Part shown: piece by piece, positions 1 through 11,522 of the stretch
How positions within the stretch are numbered: the first letter of the stretch is position 1
Layout: each line of letters starts with the position of its first letter
Assembly (NCBI GenBank): GCA_965153455.1
Contig: OZ234504.1
Coordinates: 8,494,001-8,558,000, forward strand
DNA length: 64,000 nucleotides
Direction of reading: 5' to 3'
Source of the DNA: Sphagnum compactum
Taxonomy: Eukaryota; Bryophyta; Sphagnopsida; Sphagnales
Program-made: the position numbers and the translations under genes
The notes under the pieces: model-generated
Database searches by the model: none
Seen by the model: only the letters and a program-made list of their open reading frames with translations
Told to the model about the DNA's origin: nothing

Positions 1-1268
1 ATATCTTATTAGGGTGCCAATTCTGAAATTTCAATTTCTTAAAACTAATGATAAGGAGTTGGAAAATGTTAACAAAGGAGGTTGAAGAGTGAACAAACAC
101 GTCAAGCTTTAGGCAATGAATGTGTTCAATGAATGGAGATTGTTTCGTGATTTTGACACAATCAAATCTATTACTGATATGTTTGAAAATGAAGGTTTGA
201 TCATAGACCTTTGGATATGTTGTCATCTTTTGTTTTGCAACTTGCAAAAAAAGATGGCAGCCTATATCCTCCAACTAAATACAATTCTTTACTATTTCTT
301 GAATGCATTTATAATTGGGGTTTTTTCTTTCATCATGTGTTTTTTTCCTTTCTATCTTGTCTATGTTTTTATAGGTTATGTGTTTCTTTTTGTTATTAGG
401 TTTAGGGTTTATGTTAAAATTTTAGGTTTAAGGTTTATTTTAAGGTTTTAAGTTTGGGGTTTATGTTTAGGTTTTGGGTTTTTATTTATTCTCTTTGGTT
501 TTAGGTTTAGGGTTTTTGTTTAGGTTTTAGGCCATTTTTATCTTTTCTAATTGGTTTGTGTTTTTGCAAGTTTGAACTTTTATTGTGTTTCTTGATTTGT
601 TTTTTTTTACAACATTCAAGCTTTGATACGTGGTATTGGAAGACTAATTATTAGGTAGATGTAGGAGTAACAAGTTGTGGAATCTTGTAAAGCACTTGCA
701 ATTCCTTTTAACATATTCACAATTGTAAGGTACCAACATCACTTGAAAGTTGTTGGAAATGAAATAGCTTTTGAATGTCAACAATTGGTCTTGGCAAATC
801 AATCAAGAAATTGACACTCTATCTGTTGAAAAAAAATAGAGGATTGTAAGGAATTTTTTTGTCACTTTTCTGTAAGTATATTAGTTATATTAAATAAAGC
901 ATCATGGTTGGGGTCTTGTCCTATCACATTGTAGTAGATACCATTTAAATACAAAAACTTGGACAACATCATTTTATCATCACACCATGGAATGAGAAAA
1001 GAAAACCAATATGTAGAAAAAGGAAATTTTAGTTATTCACCACCTCCAAAATATAGAAAAACGTGGGTTTTTATTTAAAATCCTCACTTACAAAATTATC
1101 AACAACCCTTAGACATTATTGTTTTCTCCCTGTTATAATCCAACCAATAGTTTTAATCGTCTAACTGCTTTTGACATTTCAACTCTAGTAAGTCGATTTG
1201 TACTACTCATTATGTCACTACATCTTGATTTATCTGCATATTTATTGTTTTGTCAAGTCGCTTTGTAA
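1..1268. other. AT-rich intergenic DNA with degenerate telomere-like tract
   Basis: No convincing gene is seen. Short open frames here are T-rich and have no recognisable motif. From about 395 to 530 the plus strand carries a run of imperfect TTTAGGG-like units (GGTTTAGGGTTT, AGGTTTAAGGTTT and variants), resembling a decayed interstitial telomeric repeat. The rest is plain AT-rich sequence up to the solo LTR. Confidence 0.5.
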
Positions 1269-2142
1269 TGACGCACTCCCAAGCTCCTTTATAGATTTAG
1301 GATGAGTCTAAAGTAGGAAAATAGCGAAAAGGTTCGGAGCTCGGGACACACTCCCTGGCTCTTAACACTTTAAAGGGGTAAAGGGGCGTGCTGGAGTTCC
1401 GGGATGAGACTAGGAAGATTGATAAGCAATTTATTTACTCACTCGAATCTGCATCAAACCAACCAACACGTTGGTTAGTACCATGTTGGAACACCTTTGG
1501 TGCTAGGACGAACCATGGGCGACTTTGAACTCACAAGACTCACCACGGCCCGGACATCAGGGAGGCCACCACCTTCCCCCATATAGTATACTCTACACCT
1601 CTCCGCGAGGCCTACATCTAAATAGTTTTTTGTCCCGGGATTCCCAAAGGAGAGTTTCGAAACTGCCAAGGTTAGAACTCCCGCAACTTTGCAGGGCCAT
1701 AACTTCGTGCTCAGACCTCCAATCGGGTCTAAAACAAAGTTGTAGTTCTCGTCAAGAGCTTTCCAATGGTGTGCCGCACGCCACCTGCACGCACAGAAGT
1801 TGGGTCAATTCTCGACTTTTTGTGGTCTGGAATCAAACTAGCAATTTGAATCCTGACCTTTCTTTTCGTCATAACTTGTGTTGCAGATGTCCAAATGGGT
1901 CATGCGAACCCATTTTTTACACTTCAATAAATTTCCAATGATATAAATAACGCCTCAATGCGAGGTGTTTTGACCTCTATAATCGTCTTTGAAGGTTCGG
2001 GAGTCCACCGGGACTCCAACTCCCAAAATGGGAGCTCATTCGCGAGTGCGAGTCTTCTTTCCCACACTCTCACACTCCTCCTGGCCTGCGCCTTTGTAAC
2101 CCTTTTAGCCTTGGTCGCGAGCCCAAGGCTAGGGTTGCGACA
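1269..2142 (+). mobile_element. Solo LTR of a Gypsy-type retrotransposon
   Basis: An 874-bp block, GC-richer than its surroundings, begins TGACGCACTCCCAAG and ends GGGTTGCGACA, so it has the TG...CA termini of an LTR. It is flanked by TGTAA (1264-1268) and TGTAG (2143-2147), a near-perfect 5-bp target-site duplication. The same sequence recurs in opposite orientation at 6594-7414, where it adjoins the end of an integrase coding region, which identifies the family as Gypsy-like. No internal retrotransposon sequence adjoins this copy, so it is best read as a solo LTR left by LTR-LTR recombination. Open frames inside it (for example 1525-1941) are not genes. Confidence 0.75.
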
Positions 2143-2147
2143 TGTAG

Positions 2148-5100
2148 TTTGTCAAGTCGATTTACAATAATGTTTAGTCTTGTCAAATTACTTTATCTAT
2201 TACATACCGGTTTGCTAAGTAAGAAATTTCCTTTTCCTAACATTATCCCCCTTTTATTGTTGTAGTGTCCTCACACATCAAGATCTCTAAATATTTGAGA
2301 TGGTGTTAGGAAGTCATCTATTTCATTATCTGATGACTCTGCCATGTCTCTGCTGGTTGTGATGGTTTTTCCCTGTTATTATTTTTGAATCTCTCCCATT
2401 TTCAATGGATGTGGAAGGCATTGTTGGTACTGCCTTAACCTCCCAATACATGGTCGAGTTGCCAACTTTTTCATTAAATGATATGTCCTCATAATGGCAA
2501 CTTGTAATGACAATGGATGTGTACCAAGATATGCATCTTCTGCCTGGTCCCTTGTGATTTTGTAGCTAGTTTCCCACTGAATGGCCTCCATTGCTTGAAC
2601 ACTTAGTTTTTCCATTTTTGCAAGTTCTTGACAAGTTCCAATTGTTTTCCTCCACTCCTCAAGGACTTGTTTTGCTTGGCTTACAACATGATCCAGTGCT
2701 TCGTTGATGGGTGTCATTGCAAAGGTTGGGCATCCACATTTGGTGATTTGATGGCGATGGTAATAACTACAATATTCAATTTCTAGTTTGCAATAGTATT
2801 TCAATGCATACAACCCCAAACAACCCATTGTAAATTCCATAAACCTTAGGCTCATTGTACTAGATGTAGCCATAGATGATACTATAAGTTAAATACTTTC
2901 TCCACTCCAAGTCTTCAAACTTCCGCATTGCCAATAACTGCTTCTTAGTGTTGTGTGCACCAAGCATTGGTAGAACAACTCCTAGTTTGAAACTCATAGG
3001 CAATCAATAAAACAAGTAATAAGCTTCAAGGTTTGGTATCAGAGGATACAATTATTCCATTTCTAACATCATGGGTATTGTATCATTTCGGGAACAAGGC
3101 TTGATGCCAACTTGTTCTACCACTATTGGTGATCCCACCTGTGGTGCCACCATTCATAAATTGTTTTCTAATTTTTGGTTTGTATCCACTTTATTTCCAT
3201 CCATGTGGTTGTATCCTTGTGTTCCTTTGAGTCACTAGTTCTTCTATTATGTCTTTTCCTTTCATGAATAGTTTCCAAATGGAGTTGTCTCATCATCTTT
3301 AGACTTGTCTACTGCTTCCGTTTCTTTTTCTTATTCTTCTTCATCATTTAGTTCTTCCTCCTCAATTTGATCTTCCAACTCTTGGATCTTGGCATATGTT
3401 GCATCAAGAGCTTTGAATTAACCTTTAGTTTGGTTGAAATGCCATTGTCTCATTTCGGCCTGTCTTTCCTCAAGTGTTGTTTTCACATTAGGCTCCATCT
3501 ACCCTACCAATTGTTCATAGAAAAGAGTCTTATCTTGGTTCTCCGTAATAGTTTTCTCCCAATCTATGAATTTCCCTAAGGTTTTGTGAATTAATTCCAG
3601 ACTTTGCAACTTCACATCTTTAGTGTGCAATTCCTTATCATTCCATGAACTTTTCCCCATAGCTCATTATAAGATCTTTGAGGTCGCTTCACTATTTCTT
3701 CAATATCCTTGTTTATTTTATCCTTCACGTTAACTGTTTCTTGGAACATTTTGATTTCCTCATAGAGCTTCTGTCTTTCTTTTCAAAAATTCCAAAGTTC
3801 CTATTATGATATGCAATTTTAACAACTGCTTTTGTTGTGATTTCCAATCAAACTTCTTTTGTCCTCTACTTCTCTGTTTTTACTAGTCATTTTGAATCTT
3901 CAACTACTTTCTACATTTCTTCAAAATGCTTGTTCATTTCCACAATCTTATATTGTAGCTCCAAAATTTTCTTCTTTGTTGCCTTCAATGATGTTCTATC
4001 TTTTGATAGATTCTACTCTATTGCAAATTGACTTCAACTTAAGCATGTCGATCTTCTATTTCCTTTTGAAGTTCTTTAATTTATTTTTTTCATTTTCTTG
4101 TTCTCTTCCAACTGTTGGGTATACTTTTTTTGTTGTTGGATTTTTCAATCTCAAGTTGTCTTTATTGCTACTAGAAATTGATATGCAACATCTTCCCATT
4201 TTTTTTCCTACTTTTGACATTGCAATAACAATAGCTAAGGAAAATTGAGACTCACCAATTTGATTTGGTTTGTCAATTTCCTTCTCTTCCATCTTGGTGC
4301 AAATCGTTTTTTTTCTATTTACTTTTTTGGTTGCTTTGTTCCTGTAACAACCACTTCCTCTTCGATTCGCTCCTCATAGGCATTCACCCATATTGTTGGA
4401 ATACTTTCTTCTGCTCTCTCAACCAGTATGTCGATATTTTCCAAAATACTTGTGGTAACTTCCAGAGACTTTGCTTGTACTTCCATTGATACTTCCACCA
4501 CTTCTTCTTCCTTAGAAATCCTTAGATTTGCCACCCCCTTGTTAGCATTGCTGCCTTTTCCAATAGCTTCAATTTCCAACTCCAATGACATTGATTCTTC
4601 TTGTTTGTCAATAGAAGGATTTTTAATATCCTCCTCTTACATTGGAGATACCCCTGATTGCTTTGAATGGGTTGGTTTGCTCAATGTACTACTCCTTTTC
4701 TGCCTTGGTTTAAGCATTATGGCATGCACATATACAACAACCCTACTATCACTAGACTGAAATCGTCTTCTTGTTGTCAAAGGTTTCTCTAAATTTTCAA
4801 CAAAATGATCCACGGTATGTTCCTATGATGGTAAGGGCTAGTCCAATTAAGGCATTTCCTAGTCTACATGCCTTCCTTTGCACAACCAAAATCCCATTCT
4901 ATGGCTTTTGTGCAAACTACAATGCCCAATTCACTTCCCTTTCTCCACAACTTGGATAATGGCAACAAATGTTCCAAGGGCATATTTATTTCCCTATCTA
5001 AAAGTGAGAATTTTTGTCAAGGTTTCAAGTTTCATGACTTTTAGTGGTCCATTGGCTTTGTAGATCACATAGCCAGAACGAGAGGTGTAATGTTCTTCTT

Positions 5101-6593
5101 CTTCTCCTACAAAATACTTGGCGATGGCTATGTTATAACCTTCCTTTCCTCTTGCTACAGTTCTAGTAGAAGGCATCTTGAAACCTTAGCAATGCTTTCA
5201 ATGGTCAAATTGACTTCTTTACCTCTTGATTTTGTGGCCTCCTATGTGACTCAATAATTGCAAATCATCTCCGTAATCATACGCAAATTGACGTGTGTCC
5301 AATCAAACTTGTATATATGATTGAGCCATGCTTTCTCCCCCCACTGCACTTCCCGCTTCTCCATTCACCCATATCATGTTGTGCATGCAACCTATGAAAT
5401 TAATCGTTTCGGATCTTTTTAGTTCAATTGGCTTTTCCAACTCCTTTATCCGTTGGTGCTTTGAAACAACAAGAAAATTAGCCTTCTTAAGAGTTCATTT
5501 CATCTCAACAATCTATGTCTTAAACAAATTATATTCCATGTTCCAAAAGGCTATAAACAAATGCTGATATGGTGGTTTTGTAAGTTCTTGATACAAACCA
5601 ACAAAGAAAAACTCTAAACCAATCTACAACACTTTATTCTCCAATTTACATTGTTCTTCTTTTGAATACTAATGCAATTTTCCTGTTCCTTAGGCTTTTA
5701 AAACTCCACTTTCAAATGATTCTTTTATAGTTCATAATCATAATATGTTCGCTCTTCTTCCTGAAACATTCTGAAACTTCCTTTTGGTATAACGACTTTT
5801 CAACTCTAAAACTTTTCTCTTTTATCTTTTAGAGTGAACTCTGAATGATATAAACTGTAAAAAGTGTCAACATTAGAATCTCGAAATCATTGCGTTTAGA
5901 CTCCTCGCCTTTATTTTCTTCACTAATCTCATAATAGACATGATGGTTGTCTACAACTATCGCTCGCAATGCATGCCTTCTTGCATATTTATCTGCAAAT
6001 TCATTTCCACACAAACTTCCTCCCCATAGTGTATTCTAATGTTTGATTATTTTTAAACTCCTTACTTCTTTTTCACGCTCTTCTCTTGCCTTAAAATTCC
6101 ACTCTGCAACATGATTATTATCTCTCTCAAAAAAATCCTTCTAAAGGCTACACCTATGTTTTATAGCCCATAGTTCTTCTCTCTTTCTAGGGTCCAGTAT
6201 ATGTGCTAAAGGCCACAGGGGTGGTTGCTCATTTATTGGCATTATGAATAGTTCACCATTTAAATGTTTTTCCTCACTTTTCTTCTCTATAACAACCATA
6301 TTTCCTTGATATTTTTTTCCCACACTAATAGTAATTGAGTTGGCATATATTTATGAGAGTATAATTGTTCAGTAGTTCTTGATTTGTTATAACGCCTCTT
6401 TCTTAAATTTATCCTACATTTTCTTGGCATTTTCACCTTAAATCTTGGCTCACCACTCAGGAGCCATTCGATTTCATTAATACAATGGTTACTAGTCCAT
6501 AGTAGTGAACTAGGTTCGTTTGGTCTTGGTTTGGAGTTTGTCCAAGGTAATCCTTTAGGTTTAGCATTACAGTTGGCATTGTGGTAAGAATCC
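2148..6593 (-). pseudogene. Degenerate coding-like stretch of unknown family
   Basis: The minus strand shows a string of broken, charged, coiled-coil-like open frames between about 5,300 and 2,300 (for example 4994-5176, 4319-4591, 4056-4292 and 2379-2873), separated by stops and frameshifts. The 164-residue frame at 2379-2873 is the longest and includes a Glu/Lys/Gln-rich segment. From 5.8 to 6.6 kb further short minus frames occur. I recognise no domain. Position between two LTRs of one family and the decayed state suggest transposon-derived coding DNA, but it could be an old host pseudogene. No intact gene is supported. Confidence 0.35.
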
Positions 6594-7414
6594 TGTCGCA
6601 ACCCCACTTTGAAGGAGTGTGAGGATGACATTCACACTCCCGAAATGGGCGACTTGGGAGTCCTCTGGGACTCTAAAAAACTCAGAATTCAATTGTAGGG
6701 GTCAAAACACCTTGCCTTGAGGTGTTCTTTATATTGTTGGAAAGGTCTTGAAGTGTACATGTCGAAAATGGCCTTGCATGAGCCATTCGGACATCTGCAG
6801 CATAAGGTATGGTCAAAAGAAGGGCCAATAGTCAAACTGGCAGTTTGACTTCCGACCACTAAAAGTCGGGAATCGACTTGACCCTAGTGTGTGCAGGTGA
6901 AGTGCGACACACCATTGGAAATCTCTTGAGGAGAGATACAAGTTTGCTTCAAACCTCATCTCAATTAGAGGTCTGAGCAAGGAGTTATGAACTCCCAAAG
7001 TCTTGAGAGTCCAAACCGGGATAGTTTCAGGACTCCTCCTTGAGAGTCCCGGGAAAAAGTGCCATTTGGATGTAGGTGCCGCGGAGTAACGCAGAGAACA
7101 TTATATGGGGAAGGTGGTGGCTTCCCCCAAGTCTGGGCCGTGGTGAGTCATGTGAGTCCAAGGTCGCCCGTGGCTTGTCCTAGCACTGAAAGTGCTTCTG
7201 AATGTGAACTAACCAACTTGTTGGTTGGTTTGATGCAGGTTCGAGTAACTCAATAAAGCTTGTCCCTCGCCCTAATCTAATCCCGGAGCTTGAACACGCC
7301 CCTCTACCCCTTTTAGTGCTGGAAGCTAGGAGCGTGCCCCAAGTTCCAAACAATTCCTCTGTTTGGCTTCTTTGGACCCAACTTGGGTCTTACAAGGAAC
7401 TTGGGAGCGTGTCA
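6594..7414 (-). mobile_element. LTR of the Gypsy-type element, inverted relative to 1269-2142
   Basis: On the minus strand this 821-bp block starts TGACACGCTCCC and ends GGGTTGCGACA, matching the solo LTR end to end apart from substitutions and small indels. Shared landmarks include the CCAACAAGTTGG-like palindrome near 7215 and the AAAGGGGTAGAGGGGCGTG block near 7310. It lies directly 3' (in minus orientation) of an integrase C-terminus, so it is the 3' LTR of a truncated element. A purine-rich AAGATGGGA just before the LTR start resembles a polypurine tract. Confidence 0.7.
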
Positions 7415-7731
7415 AATCCCATCTTGACTTGAATTTCTTTTGTACAGTAACTACATTTGTCACAACGTACTAGTGTGTTGTTATGTCGATATTCTTTTAA
7501 TTTGTTAATATTAACTTTCTCCATATCATCATTACTTAAGGTGGACAATTCGACTATGTTATTACTGAAAACTTTTTGCATTTTATAAGGACCTTTCCTA
7601 AACTTTCCGCCTTTTATCTTTATAGCTTTAGGCATCCATAATACCAATTCTCCTTCTTTAAAACTTTTCATCTTGCCTTTATCATATTGTTGGTATTTTG
7701 TCTTAACTTTCCACCTTATATTGTTATTCAT
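7405..7731 (-). pseudogene. C-terminal end of a Ty3/Gypsy integrase (fragment)
   Basis: About 110 codons remain of a retrotransposon polyprotein. The frame reads KEGELVLWMPKA, then GKFRKGPYKMQKVF, then NNIVELSTLSNDD and VNINKLKEY. This is the familiar end of plant Gypsy integrases: a chromatin-side beta-barrel with a 'K-G-P-Y/F-K-V' core followed by 'VN-xx-LK-Y'. The rest of pol, gag and the 5' LTR are missing, since the DNA upstream (7.74-8.1 kb) is AT-rich and non-coding. The fragment runs straight into the 3' LTR. It is an inactive remnant. Assignment to Gypsy rather than Copia rests on remembered family sequence. Confidence 0.7.
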
Positions 7732-9112
7732 TTTCCTTTCATTTTGGGATGATTATTCCATTATCAATTACAAGATAAAATTTTGTTAGATGAGTGGTGA
7801 AAAAAATCAAACAAAAATATGCAAACCTTGAAGCTACCAATAAGCAAATTTACAAAGGCATTTACAATTTACAAGAGCATTTACAAAGGGCATTTACAAA
7901 AATGAAATGCAATGTAAGGTTAGAATGCAAGTTAGACTATAGATGAATTCATAGAAAAAATAACCTTGTAACCAAAAAATGAAAAGAGAAATATCAGAAA
8001 TTGAAAAAAAAAAAACTAAACTAAACTAAATAAAGATAGAAACATAATAAATAAATAATCTAAACAAAACAACAAAACTTTTGAATATATATATATAACT
8101 TATTTTATTTTGCTAACCTCACGTTACAAGCTCCAGAACTTGCACGGGGGGGGGGGGGGGGGGGGGGAGAAACAACACTTCAACAAGCAAGCAACAACAA
8201 CATAAGGCATAGAGTGATCAAAACACAAGGGAGGGTGAGATGAATACATGGTGTGAAATAGTAGCAACCCAAGATGAAGAATGAACAACAATAATGCAAG
8301 GTGAGGAACAAGCAATAACAATGCAAGGTAATCAACGTTAAAAAACGAGCAACAACAATGCAAGGCGAACAACAAACAATAACAACACAAAACGAATAGG
8401 GACACAAGGCGCAAATCAAGAAGTACCAACACAAGGTGAAGAGCAAGTAGTAACAACAAAAGATGAGGAACAAGTAACAAAATGCAAGGTGAGGAGAAGC
8501 ACAAAACACAAAAACAAAGAATAAGAAACAAAACAAATGCAATTTTTAAAAAAAAAACACAAGTGAACAAGCTTAAAAGCCTTTAAAGTTTTATACTTTC
8601 ATGGTTCCCCTAGCATAGGCGCAACCCTAAACCATAAACCTAACCCATTTTCCCTCCCAAACCTTGAGAACTAGATTCAAGTGAAAAACCATCTAGTTTT
8701 GTTTTTTTTTTTTTGAAACAAAAAAATTTGATTCTAGTTTTCCTCGTCGGTTCTCACATGGGTGAGAACCTTAAAACCAGTTTTCAACCCGACTTTCACC
8801 CAAAATGAAATCAATCTCAAGAGTTGCATTAAGAATCACATTTAGCAACAAACTTTTTTTTTAGCATTTATGAAAATGCAGAAAATAGTTTGATTTTAGT
8901 TGTATCGCTCAATTTCAAATTAATCAACCAATTTAATATTCACTTACCATTTCAACTTGTTTTGAACCTTTAGTGAATAACTCCATCCTTGTTTGAAATA
9001 CTTTTCAAGTAACTCTATTATCATTGCCATTCTTCTTAGTACTTAAGAACTTCTTTCAGGCAGGGTTTTATTTATTTATTTATTTATTTTCCAATTATGT
9101 GATGTATCTGGA
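7732..9112. repeat. AT-rich and CAA-rich low-complexity DNA with a 22-G run
   Basis: No gene is supported. 8146-8167 is 22 consecutive G residues. From 8170 to 8530 the plus strand is an imperfect repeat of short AACAA/AATGCAAGGTGA units, which produces spurious Leu/Cys-rich open frames on the minus strand. 9068-9088 is an ATTT repeat. Confidence 0.55.
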
Positions 9113-9362
9113 GTGGCGATCATCCATGGGATACATGATTTAGCCAGATTTGGCTACATACAAGAAGATATGAAAGTAGAAAGAAAACAGAATCCTTGTA
9201 TATTCTTGGCTACCTACTGGACTTATCATAGAAATCTGGCGATTTGGGTTTAATTATTTTTGAAATCTGGCGAATTTGAGCCATTTCCTTTCCATGAAAA
9301 ATCCTTTGTATAGGTCGAAACCATATTTTTCAGGTAGAAATTTGCCAAAAAAAGAAACAGGA
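9113..9362 (+). repeat. Dispersed repeat, copy 1
   Basis: This roughly 250-bp segment recurs in the same orientation at about 18261-18495. Both open GTGG(C/T)GATCATCCA, contain TTTAGCCA(G/A)ATTTGGCTACAT, then GAATCCTT-TAT-TTCTTGG, two 'AATCTGGC(G/A)A' motifs, CCATGAAAA, and end near TTTGCC/TTTGGC. It lies immediately upstream of the H2A promoter, ending about 235 bp before the TATA box. The family is not identified and no terminal inverted repeats were confirmed. Confidence 0.6.
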
Positions 9363-9574
9363 AACGCTGCTTCCAGGGCGATCGGAATGAAAGAATGGAC
9401 ACTGTGGAACTCAGGGAACGCGAGTTCGATTCACAATGTTTACGTTGACAGGAAGCTCCCTTGGTAAATCCAGAGCGTTGACAACGGCGTGTTGGAGACA
9501 TATCTGCGACCGTCAGATCTAAATCTGGACGAACTTAAGAAGTTTTCTCCAGTCGATCCGAGTGAACGCACTCC

Positions 9575-9604
9575 ATTGGCTGTATCTGTCGCTGTACTAT
9601 ATAA
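9575..9604 (+). promoter_or_regulatory. H2A core promoter (reverse CCAAT and TATA box)
   Basis: TATATAA at 9598-9604 lies 212 bp upstream of the H2A start codon, and an ATTGG (CCAAT on the other strand) lies at 9575-9579. A GATCCGAG at about 9554 resembles the plant histone octamer element, weakly. Transcription would be expected to start near 9630, giving an untranslated leader of roughly 180 nt. Confidence 0.5.
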
Positions 9605-9815
9605 TGCGTTATTGTTGCGAAAATCATCGATCCTCTGACATTGCGTTTCTTGTCGTCAAATTGCTATCCTCCATTGTTCGCACTTCTGATGTTAGCTTGA
9701 TTCTTTCTCACTATTGTCTTTTGCTGCTGTGTTTTTTCTCCGTGTTCAAGGGATCCGTGCGTGTGTCTGTGTAGTTTTTTTTCGCTTTCGATAGACGTAT
9801 TTCTCATCTGTGACC

Positions 9816-10686
9816 ATGTCGGGAAGAGGAAAGAGCTCCGGGAAGAAGGCCATGTCACGTTCGACAAAGGCCGGCCTGCAGTTTCCCGTGGGGAGAATTG
9901 CGAGGTTTTTGAAGGCAGGGAAGTATTCCACCAGAGTGGGAGCGGGCGCTCCTGTTTATCTTGCCGCTGTGTTGGAGTACCTTGCCGCTGAGGTGTGCTT
10001 ATTTTCCTTGTAGCTGCGGCTTTAATCGTAAATCGCTATTCTGCGAGACTATCTGTGCACGAGTGTTCACGATCAGGATGCATCAGGGACTCAGTTGATT
10101 GCAGAGTTGTTAGTTTTTGGCTTTCAAAAAAATAAATTCTGTCAGTATTTTCCCTGTTCGTTAGACGATTTGTGCAAGCGACGTCCTGGACACAATTGCA
10201 TAATTGTTAGTATTGTGGCTTGCAAGTGTTTCCCCGTTGTATCTAGGACGCGCAGGAGCAGAACAGAGTATTAGAGTAAATTGTATGGATTTTAGGAACA
10301 TGTTCTGTTTGTAGTGGGAGGATTTATGTGTGCGTGTCCATAAACCGGACAGAGTATTGAAGAAAACACAATTGTTTCGAATCGTGACTGTCGGGGGTTT
10401 GTCTGTCTATGTCTTCTTTGCTGTTTGTTTATTGACTGGAAAATGGCATTGGTGTTGGATTTCCCAGGTATTGGAGTTGGCAGGAAATGCATCAAGAGAC
10501 AACAAGAAAACCAGAATTGTACCTCGTCATATCCAACTAGCAGTAAGAAATGACGAAGAGCTGAGCAGGCTGCTAGGACAAGTGACAATTGCCAATGGAG
10601 GAGTACTTCCAAACATCCACTCTATTTTGCTCCCCAAAAAATCTGGAGGAACTGGCAAGACCAGCAAGGCAGATTCTCCAGAGTAG
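9816..10686 (+). CDS. H2A: Histone H2A (two exons)
   Basis: Core histone that pairs with H2B in the nucleosome. Exons are 9816-9992 and 10468-10686, joined in phase 0 across an intron with donor GAG|GTGTGC and acceptor CCCAG|GTA, giving 131 residues. The protein opens [11 protein letters not shown] and contains the H2A signature [10 protein letters not shown] (residues 19-28), the acidic patch around YLAAE|VLELAG, and the docking segment [12 protein letters not shown]. The intron position after AAE is typical of plant H2A genes. The C-terminus ends KTSKADSPE: there is no SQ(E/D)F motif of H2A.X and no SPKK tail repeats of H2A.W, so this looks like a canonical replication-type H2A. The start at 9816 is the first ATG in frame with the conserved SGRGK. 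An intron suggests a polyadenylated transcript. It converges on the ADIP-like gene. Confidence 0.96.
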
Positions 10687-11522
10687 AATTCTGGAAGTAT
10701 CTGTCTTTTACTACACAAATGGTGTTTTCAAACACCACCTACATGAACAGATCATATCATCTTCCAGCCCAAGTTTTTATTCTACAGTGCGTTGAAATCA
10801 GGTGAGTTCAAGGAACTGAGACTCTTGAATCTTTTCTGAAATAGAAATCTTTCAATTCTGCATACAGAAATTTTGCCACAAGTCCTGATGCAATGAGAAA
10901 ATTCAGCCTTCGAGTTTCCAGATTTAAGCTACTATACACAATATTCTTGCCTTGGAAGGCAAGGCTTGACAAACTGAAGAGGGAAAAACAGAGTCCAAGT
11001 GAGAGGACAGTAAACACCCAACTTACAATGCACCAAATGCTGGCATTGCAAAAAAATTCATTATTATGCAACCCTCTACTCCTCTTAACAAAAATTCTAG
11101 AGGATAATAGTCTTTATTCTTCATAAGAACTGACCATCTGAGAAACAAATTTGTTCTTTAGAACTACAAAAGCCTCAAACCCCAACACTGCTTGAAAACC
11201 TTTGGATGCAATATAGTCCATCTTTCTATTTAGAAGATATGTTTTTGCATTGCAAGCTTGTTTTGGAAACATATGAATTGCAAAAACATAATTTGAAAAG
11301 ACAATTTGCTCCTTTGATGGAACATTTCAGAGACTGCTACAATCTTTTTCTAAGTAAAAAAGCTGTTCCGACTGGGAATAATACTGCTTGAATCTAAACT
11401 AGATTCCAAATACAATATAGTACAAGAACTGCAATAGAGCAGATGATGTCTTGCAATCTGCTTGGGACACTTGCATTCTTTTCTTTGATTACTGTGAAAG
11501 GGTGGGTGTTCAGAGCTTGCCA
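10687..11522. other. Convergent 3' flanks of H2A and the ADIP-like gene
   Basis: This 836-bp interval holds the 3' untranslated regions of two convergent genes. Short open frames show no recognisable protein. No further coding exon of either gene could be found here, although the ADIP-like protein is shorter than its relatives. Confidence 0.5.

Noticed and set aside
1525-1941. 138-codon plus-strand frame
   Set aside because: Lies wholly inside the solo LTR.
7237-7260. GGTTCGAGTAACT resembling a tRNA T-arm
   Set aside because: It is part of the LTR, with no acceptor stem or anticodon arm around it. No credible tRNA was found in the window.
8124-8570. 148-codon minus-strand frame rich in Leu and Cys
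   Set aside because: It is the antisense of a CAA/GCAAGGT low-complexity repeat and includes a Pro run from the 22-G tract. No conserved motif.
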